Assembly (NCBI RefSeq): GCF_004745425.1
Contig: NZ_PGGK01000005.1
Location: forward strand, 62,001 to 126,000
Origin: Methanolobus halotolerans
GTDB taxonomy: Archaea > Halobacteriota > Methanosarcinia > Methanosarcinales > Methanosarcinaceae
Length of the DNA: 64,000 nt
Direction: 5' to 3'
A program made the position numbers and the translations under genes. This document shows, one piece after another, positions 8,457-17,098 of this stretch. How positions within the stretch are numbered: position 1 is the stretch's first letter; every line of letters starts with the position of its first letter. The notes below the pieces were generated by a model that saw only the letters and a program-made list of their open reading frames with translations, did no database searches and was not told where the DNA came from.

Positions 8457-10058
8457 ATGAAAAAAGAGAATTCCCGATTAGACAGAAATGAAAATATATT
8501 ATCATATTCTGGAGACTACACGTCTTTAAGCAGTCATTCACATGACCTTGAAACCCCTGACAAGGAGAATACAAGCGTTTTCCCGACAAGTGATGACATG
8601 TATGTATCTTTTTTTAAGGACAACAATGCAGTCATACTGCTTGTCAATCCTGGAAATTCCCATATCGTTGATGCTAACACAGCAGCCTGCAACTATTATG
8701 GCTGGACGATGAGAGAGATGACATGCAAGAAGATCGGCGATATATGTGAATTGTCAGATCAAGAGAAAAAAGCTGAAATGCAAAAAGCTGCCGATGAAAA
8801 AAGGAAATACTTTTTCGCCAGGCATCGCCTTGCAAATGATGAGGTCAGATATGTCGAAGTCTATAGTGGTCCCATAATGCATGATTCTCAATCATTGCTT
8901 TACTACATCGTTCATGATATCACTGAACGCAAGCTGGCAGAAGAAGAATTGCGAAGAAAAGAGATGCAGCTGCGTACAGCACAAAAAGTCGGACATATCG
9001 GAAGCTGGGAGTTTGACTTCAATTCCGGTAAAGTGAGTGCTTCTGAAGAAGCAAGAAGAATATATGGCCTTGAGGATGAAGAGCTTACAATACGGAATAT
9101 ACAGGAAGTACCATTGCCTGAATACCGCCTTATAATGGACAGGGCACTTCGGGACCTTGTAGAAAACCGGCTGCCTTATGATATACAATTCAGGATAATC
9201 AGACAGAATGATGGTAAAATCCGTACCATACATGCTGTAGCGGAATATTATGCTGAAAGAAATGCAGTCATAGGTACTATCCAGGACATTACTGAGAAGA
9301 AACAATCCGAAGAGATATTGGCTGAAGAAGCCATCAGACGGCGGATACTGATGGAGCAATCCAGGGACGGAATAGTAATTATCGACCAGGACGGGAAGGT
9401 TTTCGAAGCTAACCCCAGATATGCTGATATGCTTGGTTATTCTCACGAGGAAATGCAGACATTGCATATGTGGGACTGGGAAAGTCATTATACCCGCGAG
9501 CACATGCTTGAAATGCTCCGGTTTGCTGACAATAAAGGAATACTTCACGAAACACGCCAACGCCGCAAGGATGGTAGTCTACTTGATGTTGAGATCAGTG
9601 CAAACGCAGCCTCATTCGGAGACAGGAAACTTTCATTTTGCGTATGTCGTGATATCACTGAGCGTAAACAGGCTGAAGAGGAACTGCTGAATGCCAAGAT
9701 GGTTGCTGAAACTGCCAACCAGATTAAAGGTGAGTTCCTGGCCACCATGAGTCATGAGCTAAGGACTCCGTTGAATTCCATAATAGGTTTTTCGGACATT
9801 TTACTTGATAATACATTCGGGAACCTGGACGAAAAACAGACAACTTATGTACAGCATATAGCAAAAGGAGGTAAACATCTTCTGGATCTTATTAATGATA
9901 TCCTTGATCTCTCAAAGGTTGAGGCCGGTAGGATGGATCTTGAGTATGAGCAATTCCATGTATCCAGTGCTATCGACCAGATTAAGACAATAATACACCC
10001 ACTTGCAATAAAGAAGAACATCTTTCTGGATGTTAATAATAGATCCGCAACTTGGTAA
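8457..10058 (+). CDS. Triple-PAS histidine kinase, N-terminal part (frameshifted)
   Basis: Three PAS domains are visible: about residues 47-155, 165-285 and 295-405, each ending in an ITERK/ITEKK linker. A HisKA domain follows with FLATMSHELRTPLNS (phospho-acceptor His at about 433). The frame then ends abruptly after NIFLDVNNRSATW. The missing ATPase domain continues in another frame from 10030, so the intact gene would cover 8457-10419. No membrane helices are seen, which makes this a soluble sensor kinase. Either the gene is broken, or the frame change is a sequencing slip or a recoding event. Confidence 0.8.
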   Translation: MKKENSRLDRNENILSYSGDYTSLSSHSHDLETPDKENTSVFPTSDDMYVSFFKDNNAVILLVNPGNSHIVDANTAACNYYGWTMREMTCKKIGDICELSDQEKKAEMQKAADEKRKYFFARHRLANDEVRYVEVYSGPIMHDSQSLLYYIVHDITERKLAEEELRRKEMQLRTAQKVGHIGSWEFDFNSGKVSASEEARRIYGLEDEELTIRNIQEVPLPEYRLIMDRALRDLVENRLPYDIQFRIIRQNDGKIRTIHAVAEYYAERNAVIGTIQDITEKKQSEEILAEEAIRRRILMEQSRDGIVIIDQDGKVFEANPRYADMLGYSHEEMQTLHMWDWESHYTREHMLEMLRFADNKGILHETRQRRKDGSLLDVEISANAASFGDRKLSFCVCRDITERKQAEEELLNAKMVAETANQIKGEFLATMSHELRTPLNSIIGFSDILLDNTFGNLDEKQTTYVQHIAKGGKHLLDLINDILDLSKVEAGRMDLEYEQFHVSSAIDQIKTIIHPLAIKKNIFLDVNNRSATW

Positions 10059-10419
10059 TATAGATGCAGACATAACCAAATTCAAACAGATCCTCTACAA
10101 CCTTATAAGCAATGCCATCAAGTTCACACCTGAAAATGGTCATGTGACAATCGAAGCAAAGATTTCCGGTAGTTTTGTCCAGATAAGTATAACTGACACA
10201 GGAATCGGGATTCCAAAGAATGATATGGATAAACTATTCCAGCCATTCAAACAACTAAATCCTTACCTGACTCGCGAATATGCAGGAACCGGGTTGGGTC
10301 TTGCTCTTGTCAAAAAATTCGTTGAGATGCACGGCGGGAATATCAGGGTTGAGAGTAAAGTCGGAGAAGGCAGCATTTTCAGATTCATGATACCAGTCAA
10401 TATAGAAGACAATTGCTGA
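10030..10419 (+). CDS. ATPase domain of the split PAS histidine kinase
   Basis: This frame overlaps the end of the preceding one by 29 bases. It encodes the HATPase_c domain that frame lacks: N box LYNLISNAIKFTPENG, G1 DTGIGIPKND, and G2 GTGLGLALVKKFVEMHGG. Read across the shift, LDVN joins IDPQLGNIDAD, as expected between HisKA and the ATPase in this family. It has its own ATG (10030), but no convincing ribosome site. Alone it would have no phospho-acceptor histidine. Confidence 0.8.
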   Translation: MLIIDPQLGNIDADITKFKQILYNLISNAIKFTPENGHVTIEAKISGSFVQISITDTGIGIPKNDMDKLFQPFKQLNPYLTREYAGTGLGLALVKKFVEMHGGNIRVESKVGEGSIFRFMIPVNIEDNC

Positions 10420-10503
10420 ATTGCAAAAGTTGTTCTACAAAACAAGCGACAGCAGTAAGTTTACCGCTGCCGTTAAGTAGATATAGCAATCTCCATTGCC
10501 AGT

Positions 10504-10767
10504 TTAATCCTTCAATACCTCAATAAGCTTATCCGCATCTTGTTTTGATAAGAATACCCCCTCCTTGTCGTCAGCAATATGAACTCCGGACTCAGTAAAA
10601 CTCATATTTATGAATCCGAATGCTGACATAGTACCAAAGGGGTTGTCGGAATCGATACCTTCAAGTTCCATTTTTAAAATCGAAATATAATTTTTAGGAA
10701 CAAAGATCGCGTCGCCATTGATGTCTGTAATAACGATGCCTTCTGTGCCAATTGAAAATTTACTCAT
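10504..10767 (-). CDS. Hypothetical 87-residue protein
   Basis: I do not recognise this family. The protein is small and slightly acidic, with alternating hydrophobic residues suggesting beta strands (GIVITDINGDAIFVPKNY, then SFTESGVHIADDKEGVFL) and a final helix SKQDADKLIEVLK. There is no signal peptide or membrane helix. A GGAG ribosome site lies 8 bases before the ATG, so it is probably translated. It stands alone and converges on the kinase gene. Confidence 0.6.
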   Translation of the reverse strand: MSKFSIGTEGIVITDINGDAIFVPKNYISILKMELEGIDSDNPFGTMSAFGFINMSFTESGVHIADDKEGVFLSKQDADKLIEVLKD

Positions 10768-10918
10768 TCTAATTCTCCGTTTTTTCTAACAGGTCTGGTG
10801 TATTTATCCCAGGCCATTTTATAGGTATATACTTCTTCGCTTAAAAACTCGTTGTCTCAATATAGTTCAACAGTTATTGATTATGCTTTGATTTCCGGCG
10901 GGAGATAAACATTTGTAT

Positions 10919-10931
10919 TTAACAATGTTAT
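10919..10931. promoter_or_regulatory. TTAACNNNGTTAW operator-like site (TTAACAATGTTAT)
   Basis: An inverted repeat TTAAC-AAT-GTTAT lies about 110 bases before the GNAT gene at 11041. It is the outer of two such sites there, with 36 bases between them. The same motif recurs before other genes in this window. Confidence 0.5.
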
Positions 10932-10967
10932 CGCAAGTAATTTAATATAAAATGACACATGTAACTA

Positions 10968-10980
10968 TTAACAGCGTTAA
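10968..10980. promoter_or_regulatory. TTAACNNNGTTAW operator-like site (TTAACAGCGTTAA)
   Basis: A perfect TTAAC-AGC-GTTAA inverted repeat lies 60 bases before the GNAT start and upstream of the TATA-like stretch TTTAATTTAATAAAA (about 11012-11026). Its place upstream of the TATA box suits an activator. Confidence 0.6.
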
Positions 10981-11040
10981 CTCGGGCAAGTGTCAACAAT
11001 ATCTGAACTCACAATTTAATTTAATAAAACCTGATAAGAT

Positions 11041-11634
11041 ATGACAGTAGCAGCACTTATAAGAGGATTCATCTGGAAAATCCATGTAGGCAAAAGACAG
11101 TCAGTTACTGCTTCCAAACTCATAATGGGAAGCCTTGTAACACAGAACTGGGCCACAGTATCAGACAATCATGTTACTAACGTAAGTGATGAAATGCTTA
11201 AGGGCATGCTGAGACTGTATAACGAGAATTTTTCAGAGATAAACGAAAAGCGATTTACAAAATATGCCCTGTTTTTTAAAAAGACAACGTATGTATATAC
11301 AGACAACAATGAGGCCAAAGGCTATTGTCTTTATTATATTAAGCCTTCATTGTCGTTCTCCGGACTTAAGAAAGCAGCCACACTTTATTCATTTACAGTT
11401 GACAACAGATGCAGGAGACAGGGCATAGGAATCAAGCTTTTACAAAAAAGCATACTTGAAATGCGATTGAACTCAATTGATCATATTATACTGTACGTTG
11501 CAACGGATAATGAAGCTGCTATTAACCTGTACGAAAAAGTAGGATTCATGATAACTGAAGAATTGCCGAATATATGTGGCCCGGGAAAAAAGTGCTATAA
11601 GATGGAGATCAGATTTGATCGCTTTAGTACATAA
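11041..11634 (+). CDS. GNAT-family N-acetyltransferase, copy 1
   Basis: This 197-residue protein has a GNAT domain in its second half: LYSFTVDNRCRRQGIGIKLL (acetyl-CoA pyrophosphate loop R/Q-x-x-G-x-G) followed by LYVATDNEAAINLYEKVGF, the usual end motif. The N-terminal 55 residues (FIWKIHVGKRQSVTASKLI onward) are outside the GNAT fold. A close paralog is encoded at 55946. Both genes have TTAACNNNGTTAW sites upstream and neither has a clear ribosome site; a TATA box close to the ATG suggests a short or absent leader. The substrate is unknown; ribosomal protein, small-molecule or amine acetylation are all possible. Confidence 0.85.
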   Translation: MTVAALIRGFIWKIHVGKRQSVTASKLIMGSLVTQNWATVSDNHVTNVSDEMLKGMLRLYNENFSEINEKRFTKYALFFKKTTYVYTDNNEAKGYCLYYIKPSLSFSGLKKAATLYSFTVDNRCRRQGIGIKLLQKSILEMRLNSIDHIILYVATDNEAAINLYEKVGFMITEELPNICGPGKKCYKMEIRFDRFST

Positions 11635-11719
11635 ATCAAAAAAACTTACCGAAAAACCTGCTTAATTGGTAAAAATTATATTTGAAAAAGTAAAATTTAT
11701 TATAAGATTACAATTTCAT

Positions 11720-11869
11720 TCATTCTTCCAGACTCCCTTCGATCTTGGCACCGTCATAATTGCAGCGAGTGTTGACCACTCCCTGAAGAATGGGCTTATA
11801 GTCAGCATCATCGTCATAATCTCTAACTATACCTGACCTATCATATTCGTAGTCACTTCTTTTTTCCAT
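11720..11869 (-). CDS. Possible 49-residue acidic protein
   Basis: A minus-strand frame starts at ATG 11869 and encodes MEKRSDYEYDRSGIVRDYDD, then DADYKPILQGVVNTRCNYDG and AKIEGSLEE. It is rich in Asp and Tyr and its composition looks protein-like rather than random. AGGTCA lies about 9-14 bases before the ATG as a weak ribosome site. I know no family for it. It sits between the GNAT gene and a copy of the structured intergenic element. Confidence 0.5.
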   Translation of the reverse strand: MEKRSDYEYDRSGIVRDYDDDADYKPILQGVVNTRCNYDGAKIEGSLEE

Positions 11870-11942
11870 GGTGTCTAATGACCTGATGTTATTCTCCCCT
11901 GTATATGGATTGATTATAACACTTGGAAGTCAGGAGACATAA

Positions 11943-12060
11943 TGAGGCATCTGAAGAACTGTCATGTTCGCTGCCTCTCCCCTTTGCAGATGCGAAATAT
12001 TGTATACTTCGTAACTACACTCCCATACTTTGCGAATAACCCCTACTCGCAAACTAATAG
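11943..12060 (+). ncRNA. Structured intergenic element, copy A
   Basis: The first hairpin is GAGGCA (11944-11949) with TGCCTC (11972-11977), followed directly by TCCCCTT. Then come the box CTACACTCCCA and a last hairpin TTTGCGA (12029-12035) with TCGCAAA (12047-12053) and loop ATAACCCCTAC. Order, boxes and the ACCCC loop match copies B-D near 44-51 kb, while the stem bases differ on both sides. The conserved tail AATAG...TTAACCAGAACTGTTC follows. It lies between the 49-residue ORF and the minus-strand regulator. RNA character is inferred. Confidence 0.6.
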
Positions 12061-12322
12061 AACTTGCCTTTATTTAACCAGAACTGTTCTTAATCCTACA
12101 AAAGATGTTATCTTTAATTAACTGACTATATTTTAATAAAGTAACAATTTCAATCAGGGTTTTAAAATATCATGGGAAAATATTGAAAAACAGACCCGGA
12201 CTTTATAGTCAGTCACAGATATCTTTAATAGAGTACCTGATGCATACAGAAAGTTCGCCTAACATAATCTTGAAATTTGCTTATTCTCAGCCAGGAATCA
12301 TAGTGCATTTTTTAATAATCTC

Positions 12323-13123
12323 TTAAATTTCGGTGATATGAGTAGATCTGTTCCGATAATATTCACACAACTCTTTATTCCATTCTACCGCACTGGAACT
12401 GCAGCACATCAGTTGTTTATTGTCATACTCCCCTTTTTTCGATAATAACCTGAAAAAGGCGCAGTGGTCATTATATCCGAAAGAAACGAAATGTGTGGTA
12501 AAATGTGTGGTATGATCATAAACAAATATATCAAATAACCCGCTATTAAGATATGATCTAAACTCATCTGCATAGTTTAGCTTTATTCTTTCAAAGAGTT
12601 CCTTGCTGGCAATAAAAGTTACATGAACCCCGTTGTCGATCCATTCATTGAATATCTCCGGAAAGTTCGGATATAGAAATGTGAATGTAAGAGTTATAGA
12701 TTTTGATATCTTACACTGTTTAAAGAAATCTTTGTTAATCTCATATAATTCTGTAAGGGGAGGAGTTATAATTTTACAGGAACGTAATTCCTTTAATCTC
12801 TTTAACAGATGAGGGGGAACAAAATTGAGGTTGTGCTCTCCCCAATAGACGATATTAGTATCCAACACATCCAGCGTCTCAATCAAGGGTGTCATCTTCT
12901 CAACGATCATCTCCCCAATAGTTGACAGCCGGTAAGCATCATCCTCTTTGCCTATAAGATACGATTCTTCCAGTATTTTCAATTGCGGGAGTAATGCCTG
13001 TCTGGTAGTTTCAAGAGAATGGAGAAGACTTTCAATCTCCCTGGGACCATCCTTTAACAGTAAGAGTGTATGCTTCCTTTTAGCGGAGGCAAACATAACG
13101 TCAAGTAATGCTTTCTTAACCAA
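12323..13123 (-). CDS. FilR1/DUF1724-family winged-helix regulator (distant member)
   Basis: This 266-residue transcription regulator is typical of methylotrophic methanogens (relatives of the Msr proteins and FilR1). An N-terminal winged helix of about 80 residues contains LHSLETTRQALLPQLKILEE as recognition region. The linker VYWGEHNLNFVPPHLLKRL follows, then the FilR1 sensor domain ending AVEWNKELCEYYRNRSTHIT. The start is TTG at 13123, 5-10 bases after GGATGTGA, the same ribosome site that precedes the ATG of the paralog at 46393. It is the only family member outside the 44-54 kb array. Its target is unknown; no methyltransferase genes are near. Confidence 0.9.
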   Translation of the reverse strand: MVKKALLDVMFASAKRKHTLLLLKDGPREIESLLHSLETTRQALLPQLKILEESYLIGKEDDAYRLSTIGEMIVEKMTPLIETLDVLDTNIVYWGEHNLNFVPPHLLKRLKELRSCKIITPPLTELYEINKDFFKQCKISKSITLTFTFLYPNFPEIFNEWIDNGVHVTFIASKELFERIKLNYADEFRSYLNSGLFDIFVYDHTTHFTTHFVSFGYNDHCAFFRLLSKKGEYDNKQLMCCSSSAVEWNKELCEYYRNRSTHITEI

Positions 13124-13324
13124 TATCTCACATCCTGTCGTGAACTACATCGGAAAATATAATAGATAGTGTGTAATAATCTATAAATGTTAAATTCATG
13201 CTAATTTGGAAAGACTACTTATCTAATTTATGGTTAGAATCCTATTCTTTACACATATTTACTATTTATCAATCAAGCCATTTCACTCATAACTCCTGAT
13301 ATCAGAGTAGTTATCTCAAAACTA

Positions 13325-14374
13325 TTATGTCCAATCCGAAGTTTGTCTTCGTATGCGGGAACTCCTTTTTTTATATATATTGAGATAGACCCACTCTGCC
13401 ACAACTCCCAGATTTTTGCGCCTGAAGACCCTGTAATTTGTTTCGAGGAGTGGATTGAAACGTGATTTAAAAGAACAAAGATGTCGAGTGTCAGCGCCAC
13501 CAATCTCAAACATACTATTTTTATCTCTGGATATCTTGATCAGTTCCCAGAAGATGAATTCATTTACCGGCAGATTTACATCCGGTTTTGGGGTACCCAG
13601 CCATGAAACTATTTTTTGCTTATACATAGTGATAACATTTGATCCTATTACGTTACCATTCTCGTCATATACATAATATAGCCTGATATTCTCAGGGTAT
13701 AGTTTCATGAGGTCTTCAAGATATTCAATACCTACAATAGGCACCTTAATATCCTGTTCTTCATACCTTTTTGATAGCAGGTCACAAAAAAGCGTTAAGT
13801 CCGTACTTTCAATCATTTTCATGTCGTATTTGTTATTCTTTATCCCTTTTACCAAACGCTTTGTTGAGCGGCTGAAACCTTTTAGTATTTCATCAGACGG
13901 GATGTCAGTAGGAATATAATACGTGAACAGCGGTTCTACTGAATAGCCGTTCCACTTGAACTCCCTGATATCACTAAAAGCAGGAATTAATTGGGTTGAT
14001 ATATATATCGGAGAGAAGCCCTCGAATTTTTCTGTGGCCAGTTTTATGATCTCCCTCAGGCGGACTTCTTTACCACTTTGTGTAAGATCATCATATTCGG
14101 AACTCAGCACCAGCCCCATGTAAGGTACACCTGTGCGCGGAGGAGGAGAAAGTATAACGTTAACTCCATAATTAGTCTTTATAAAAGCAGGGAATATACA
14201 CACTAACGTATCTTCTTCGTACAGAGTATATGGAAGAAACTCGTGCCCCGTATGTTTTTCAATTGTTTTCAAGAAGCCCCATTTATGAAATATGGTTCCA
14301 TAAGGGCTCTCATCTACGAAATCATCCCACATCTGTGCATCATTCATAGTTAATACTTGCATCACGTTTCCCAT
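13325..14374 (-). CDS. FemAB/BioF2-like acyltransferase
   Basis: This protein of about 350 residues has two tandem GNAT-like halves (Acetyltransf_6/FemAB type). The N-terminal half has SPYGTIFHKWGFLKTIEKHT. The second half has SRSTKRLVKGIKNNKYD, then VIGSNVITMYKQKIVSWLGT and FEIGGADTRHLCSFKSRF. Such proteins transfer aminoacyl or acyl groups to cell-surface sugars or peptides. The divergent gene at 15042 is a polysaccharide-deacetylase-like protein, so a role in surface glycan processing is likely. The start is taken at MGNVMQ (14374); TTG at 14386 and ATG at 14359 are alternatives, all near an AGGAG. Confidence 0.75.
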   Translation of the reverse strand: MGNVMQVLTMNDAQMWDDFVDESPYGTIFHKWGFLKTIEKHTGHEFLPYTLYEEDTLVCIFPAFIKTNYGVNVILSPPPRTGVPYMGLVLSSEYDDLTQSGKEVRLREIIKLATEKFEGFSPIYISTQLIPAFSDIREFKWNGYSVEPLFTYYIPTDIPSDEILKGFSRSTKRLVKGIKNNKYDMKMIESTDLTLFCDLLSKRYEEQDIKVPIVGIEYLEDLMKLYPENIRLYYVYDENGNVIGSNVITMYKQKIVSWLGTPKPDVNLPVNEFIFWELIKISRDKNSMFEIGGADTRHLCSFKSRFNPLLETNYRVFRRKNLGVVAEWVYLNIYKKRSSRIRRQTSDWT

Positions 14375-14421
14375 AACTCCTCTCAAAAGATAGATTTTAA
14401 ATACTTTAAAGAAACTCTGCT

Positions 14422-14540
14422 CCGTGCTTTAAGCCTCCCCAAAGGCCAACAAAACACGGACTTCTTGCGGATAGAGCTTGATTAATACTTCGGCGTATCC
14501 GCAATCAGATATCCGATATTTTCACACTACAACTCCCTAT
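14422..14540. ncRNA. Hairpin-rich intergenic element, possible divergent copy
   Basis: Two nested or adjacent hairpins are visible: CCGTG (14422-14426) with CACGG (14455-14459), and TTGCGGATA (14465-14473) with TATCCGCAA (14496-14504), nine perfect pairs. ACTACAACTCCCTATTC follows and resembles the ACTCCCA box of the other copies. A TTAAC-type site follows 30 bases later. It lies upstream of the FemAB-like gene on the opposite strand. Membership in the element family is uncertain. Confidence 0.4.
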
Positions 14541-14568
14541 TCAATTCCTCACTTAATAATCTTTTGAG

Positions 14569-14581
14569 TAAACAGCGTTAA
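14569..14581. promoter_or_regulatory. Imperfect TTAACNNNGTTAW site (TAAACAGCGTTAA)
   Basis: The right half AGCGTTAA is identical to the site before the first GNAT gene, and the left half has one mismatch. It lies about 195 bases before the FemAB-like gene. Distance and mismatch make it weaker than the other sites. Confidence 0.35.
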
Positions 14582-14761
14582 ATGATGCTTATTATAGTTT
14601 TACATTTACCCGCCCATACAAAAAGTATGTGATTCCTGGACAGGATAAAACTACATTCATGAATAAAGAACCTTAGAAGATGGAAAGGTATTCATATCTT
14701 TAGAACAGAAATTGTAATAGAATCTGACTGATACAGGATATAAATCTGACAAAAATTGCCT

Positions 14762-14887
14762 ATGGATGCTAATACTAAACTAGCTTGTAGCGAAAATATT
14801 GACACAGTTGTGAACATTGTCATAACAGGCACCTTTTTCATTTATGCATCCTATCTTGTTATACACTTCATAAATTTGCCGGCTTGA
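14762..14887 (+). CDS. Possible 41-residue single-span membrane protein
   Basis: The frame MDANTKLACSENIDTVVNIV continues as ITGTFFIYASYLVIHFINLP and ends in Ala-stop. One hydrophobic segment spans about residues 17-37. A TATA-like GATATAAATC (about 14731-14740) lies roughly 25 bases before the ATG and there is no ribosome site, which fits a leaderless message. No family is recognised. Chance cannot be excluded at this length. Confidence 0.4.
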   Translation: MDANTKLACSENIDTVVNIVITGTFFIYASYLVIHFINLPA

Positions 14888-15041
14888 AGAAATACATGAT
14901 CTGATACAGACTTTAAGAGTTCATTAAAGGTCAATCTCAAGCATAAGGAAGATTCCCAGAAGTGGAATATATAAATAAAATATACACTAAAAAGGAGTCT
15001 GCTTATCGCTGGAACATAAAACCATATTTTGGGTATAATAT

Positions 15042-16094
15042 ATGTATGAATCAATAAAACGCAGTTCAGAACAGTGGAACAGATTCACTTCCAAAGGTGA
15101 TGAATTCGGCCAGCATTCATGCGTGGACAGTTATTGCGACCTTAAAAGACATGATATGAAGGACATCCTTTTACCAGATGTTTCCAGAAAACTTGTTGAA
15201 AACGGCCTGAAAGTAGCTTTACCCGATGAGAAGAAGTTCGGCGTATGCCTTACCCATGATATTGATGATATATATCCGCCTTTCCATCATACACTGCTAT
15301 CGATGTACCATTCGGTCAAAGATGCAGACCTGAAAGAGTTAAAAAAGCACAGTTTATGGAGGATTAATGGTAAAGAACGGTCTCCATACCTTAATTTCAA
15401 GCAAATCATGGATATTGAAGAGGCCTTTGGTGCAAAGTCATCTTTTTACTTCCTGACTGCAGAAAAAGATCCCAGGAGATTCAGATACAACATAGAAGAT
15501 GTCGGAACTTATATGGGAGACATTGTTGACAGAGGCTGGGAAGTGGGACTACATGGCGGCTATTATTCCTTTGATAACTATGACAGTATGATTCAGGAGA
15601 AGCAAAAACTGGAGAACGTTCTAGGGAAGTCTGTCATAGGTTTCAGGAACCATTATTTACGGCTGAAGATAAATAATTCATGGGAAATGCTCTCAAAAGC
15701 AGGTTTCAAATACGATACTACATTAGGCTACAACAATGTCGTAGGCTTCAGGAATGGCATATGTCATCCTTTCTGGCCATATGAGCCAGTCACGGGAAAG
15801 ACACTGGATATCCTAGAAATACCCCTGAATATCATGGATGTTGCGCTTTTTGAATGTGCAGGCTCTTTCAGACAGGCATGGGAGCTATCAAAGCAGATAA
15901 TAGATACCGGAGAGAAGTATAATGGCATAATAACGCTGTTATGGCATAATAATATCTACAGCTCACCTCACCTGAAGGAATGGAAAAAACTCTATGTGAA
16001 AATACTTGATTATTGTAACCAAAAAAATGCATGGATCACCAATTGTGAGGATGTTTATAAATGGTGGAGCAGTGCAGATATCGATTATCCATGA
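15042..16094 (+). CDS. Polysaccharide deacetylase-like protein
   Basis: This 350-residue protein has the first metal-binding motif of the NodB/CE4 fold as GVCLTHDIDD (about residues 67-76). Later come GWEVGLHGGYYSFDNY (the His of the second motif) and GFRNHYLRL, and a final IITLLWHNNIYS. These fit a divalent-metal hydrolase removing acetyl groups from sugars. There is no signal peptide, so it would act on cytoplasmic or lipid-linked glycans. The divergent neighbour is a FemAB-like transferase, a pairing seen in surface polysaccharide loci. The exact substrate is unknown. Confidence 0.75.
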   Translation: MYESIKRSSEQWNRFTSKGDEFGQHSCVDSYCDLKRHDMKDILLPDVSRKLVENGLKVALPDEKKFGVCLTHDIDDIYPPFHHTLLSMYHSVKDADLKELKKHSLWRINGKERSPYLNFKQIMDIEEAFGAKSSFYFLTAEKDPRRFRYNIEDVGTYMGDIVDRGWEVGLHGGYYSFDNYDSMIQEKQKLENVLGKSVIGFRNHYLRLKINNSWEMLSKAGFKYDTTLGYNNVVGFRNGICHPFWPYEPVTGKTLDILEIPLNIMDVALFECAGSFRQAWELSKQIIDTGEKYNGIITLLWHNNIYSSPHLKEWKKLYVKILDYCNQKNAWITNCEDVYKWWSSADIDYP

Positions 16095-16189
16095 GGATGA
16101 GAAGTTTTAAGAAAATATCTGCAGTCTACTACATTTCCTTATAATGATTTTGCTTTATATAATAGCTTTTATATATAGACAATGACCCC

Positions 16190-16849
16190 ATGGTGACAGA
16201 TCCATTTAACCTTGCCACAGCTTTCTTTTTAGGATTCACTATTGGCGTTTCCGCTGCAATTGTGCCTGGTCCTATGATGTTTGCAACTATAGGATTATCC
16301 CTTAAAAATGGGTGGAGAACAGGATTGTATGTTTTTGGCGGTCACTCTATTGTAGAAAGCGCTCTGATCCTGCTTATCATAATGGGAGCATCAACTTTTA
16401 TAATGGAGGACATGCTGTCCCACATTGCCATAGTAGGCGGCCTGGCGATGATGCTCTTTGGGATAATAATTATCAGGAAAGCACAGGAAGCATTTACAAT
16501 AGACATACCTGCTTCGGCTGGCAAAATTGATATATCCGGCGGCCCCGTATCAGCAGGCATTCTTACATCAGCATTAAATCCCACTTTCCTGTTCTGGTGG
16601 CTAACAGCCGGAAGTGCCATTATCATGCAGCAATACATGGCAGGTATATCTGCAGTTCTTGCTTTTGTCATCGGTCACTGGTTTGCAGATATCGGGTTCC
16701 TTATAGCTGTATCTGCCTCATTTTCCAGAAGTAATGACTTTTTATCGCGCAATACACACCGCAGACTACTCTACACATGCGGAATCATTCTCACATCCAT
16801 AGGGTTCTTCTTCATTATAAATCACAATAACGCTGCTGCAATGATATGA
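16190..16849 (+). CDS. LysE/RhtB-family exporter
   Basis: This is a 219-residue integral membrane protein with about six helices. The family start is FLGFTIGVSAAIVPGPMMFA, with the conserved PGP in helix 1, followed by GWRTGLYVFGGHSIVESALI. TSALNPTFLFWWLTAGSA in the centre is also characteristic. These proteins export amino acids or related small molecules. A TATA-like CTTTATATAATAG ends about 26 bases before the ATG, so the message may be leaderless. It follows the deacetylase gene by 95 bases but probably has its own promoter. The substrate is not predictable. Confidence 0.85.
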   Translation: MVTDPFNLATAFFLGFTIGVSAAIVPGPMMFATIGLSLKNGWRTGLYVFGGHSIVESALILLIIMGASTFIMEDMLSHIAIVGGLAMMLFGIIIIRKAQEAFTIDIPASAGKIDISGGPVSAGILTSALNPTFLFWWLTAGSAIIMQQYMAGISAVLAFVIGHWFADIGFLIAVSASFSRSNDFLSRNTHRRLLYTCGIILTSIGFFFIINHNNAAAMI

Positions 16850-16970
16850 AGTGATTAAAAGCATTATGTTGGATTCCTTTTTTCTATTTTATCAGCGCAA
16901 GCAAGAAGATCACGTTTGTTAAGCATGCATATAACAATCGTAAAAAGCAGTAATAAGTAGTATTAGTAAG

Positions 16971-17098
16971 TGAGCCAGCAGCGATCCGTAGTTCCCGAAG
17001 GCTCTCGCACTTCAGTACAGTATGGAACGCGGGCAGGCTTATCTTCTGTGTTCGGGATGGGTACAGGAATTGCCCTGCCGCTATGGCCGCCAGACTCA
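16971..17098 (-). rRNA. rrf: 5S ribosomal RNA
   Basis: Read on the minus strand, the sequence starts GAGTCTGGCGGCCATAGCGG and contains the conserved CCCATCCCGAACACAG and the arm around GCGAGAGCCTTCGGGAACT. Its end GGCTC pairs with the 5-prime GAGTC. Length and helices fit archaeal 5S rRNA. No 16S or 23S sequence is near, so this copy is transcribed alone. The ends are estimated to within a few bases. Confidence 0.9.

Noticed and set aside
13273-13509. 78-codon minus-strand frame overlapping the FemAB-like gene end
   Set aside because: It overlaps the conserved C-terminal part of FemAB in another frame and has no independent support.
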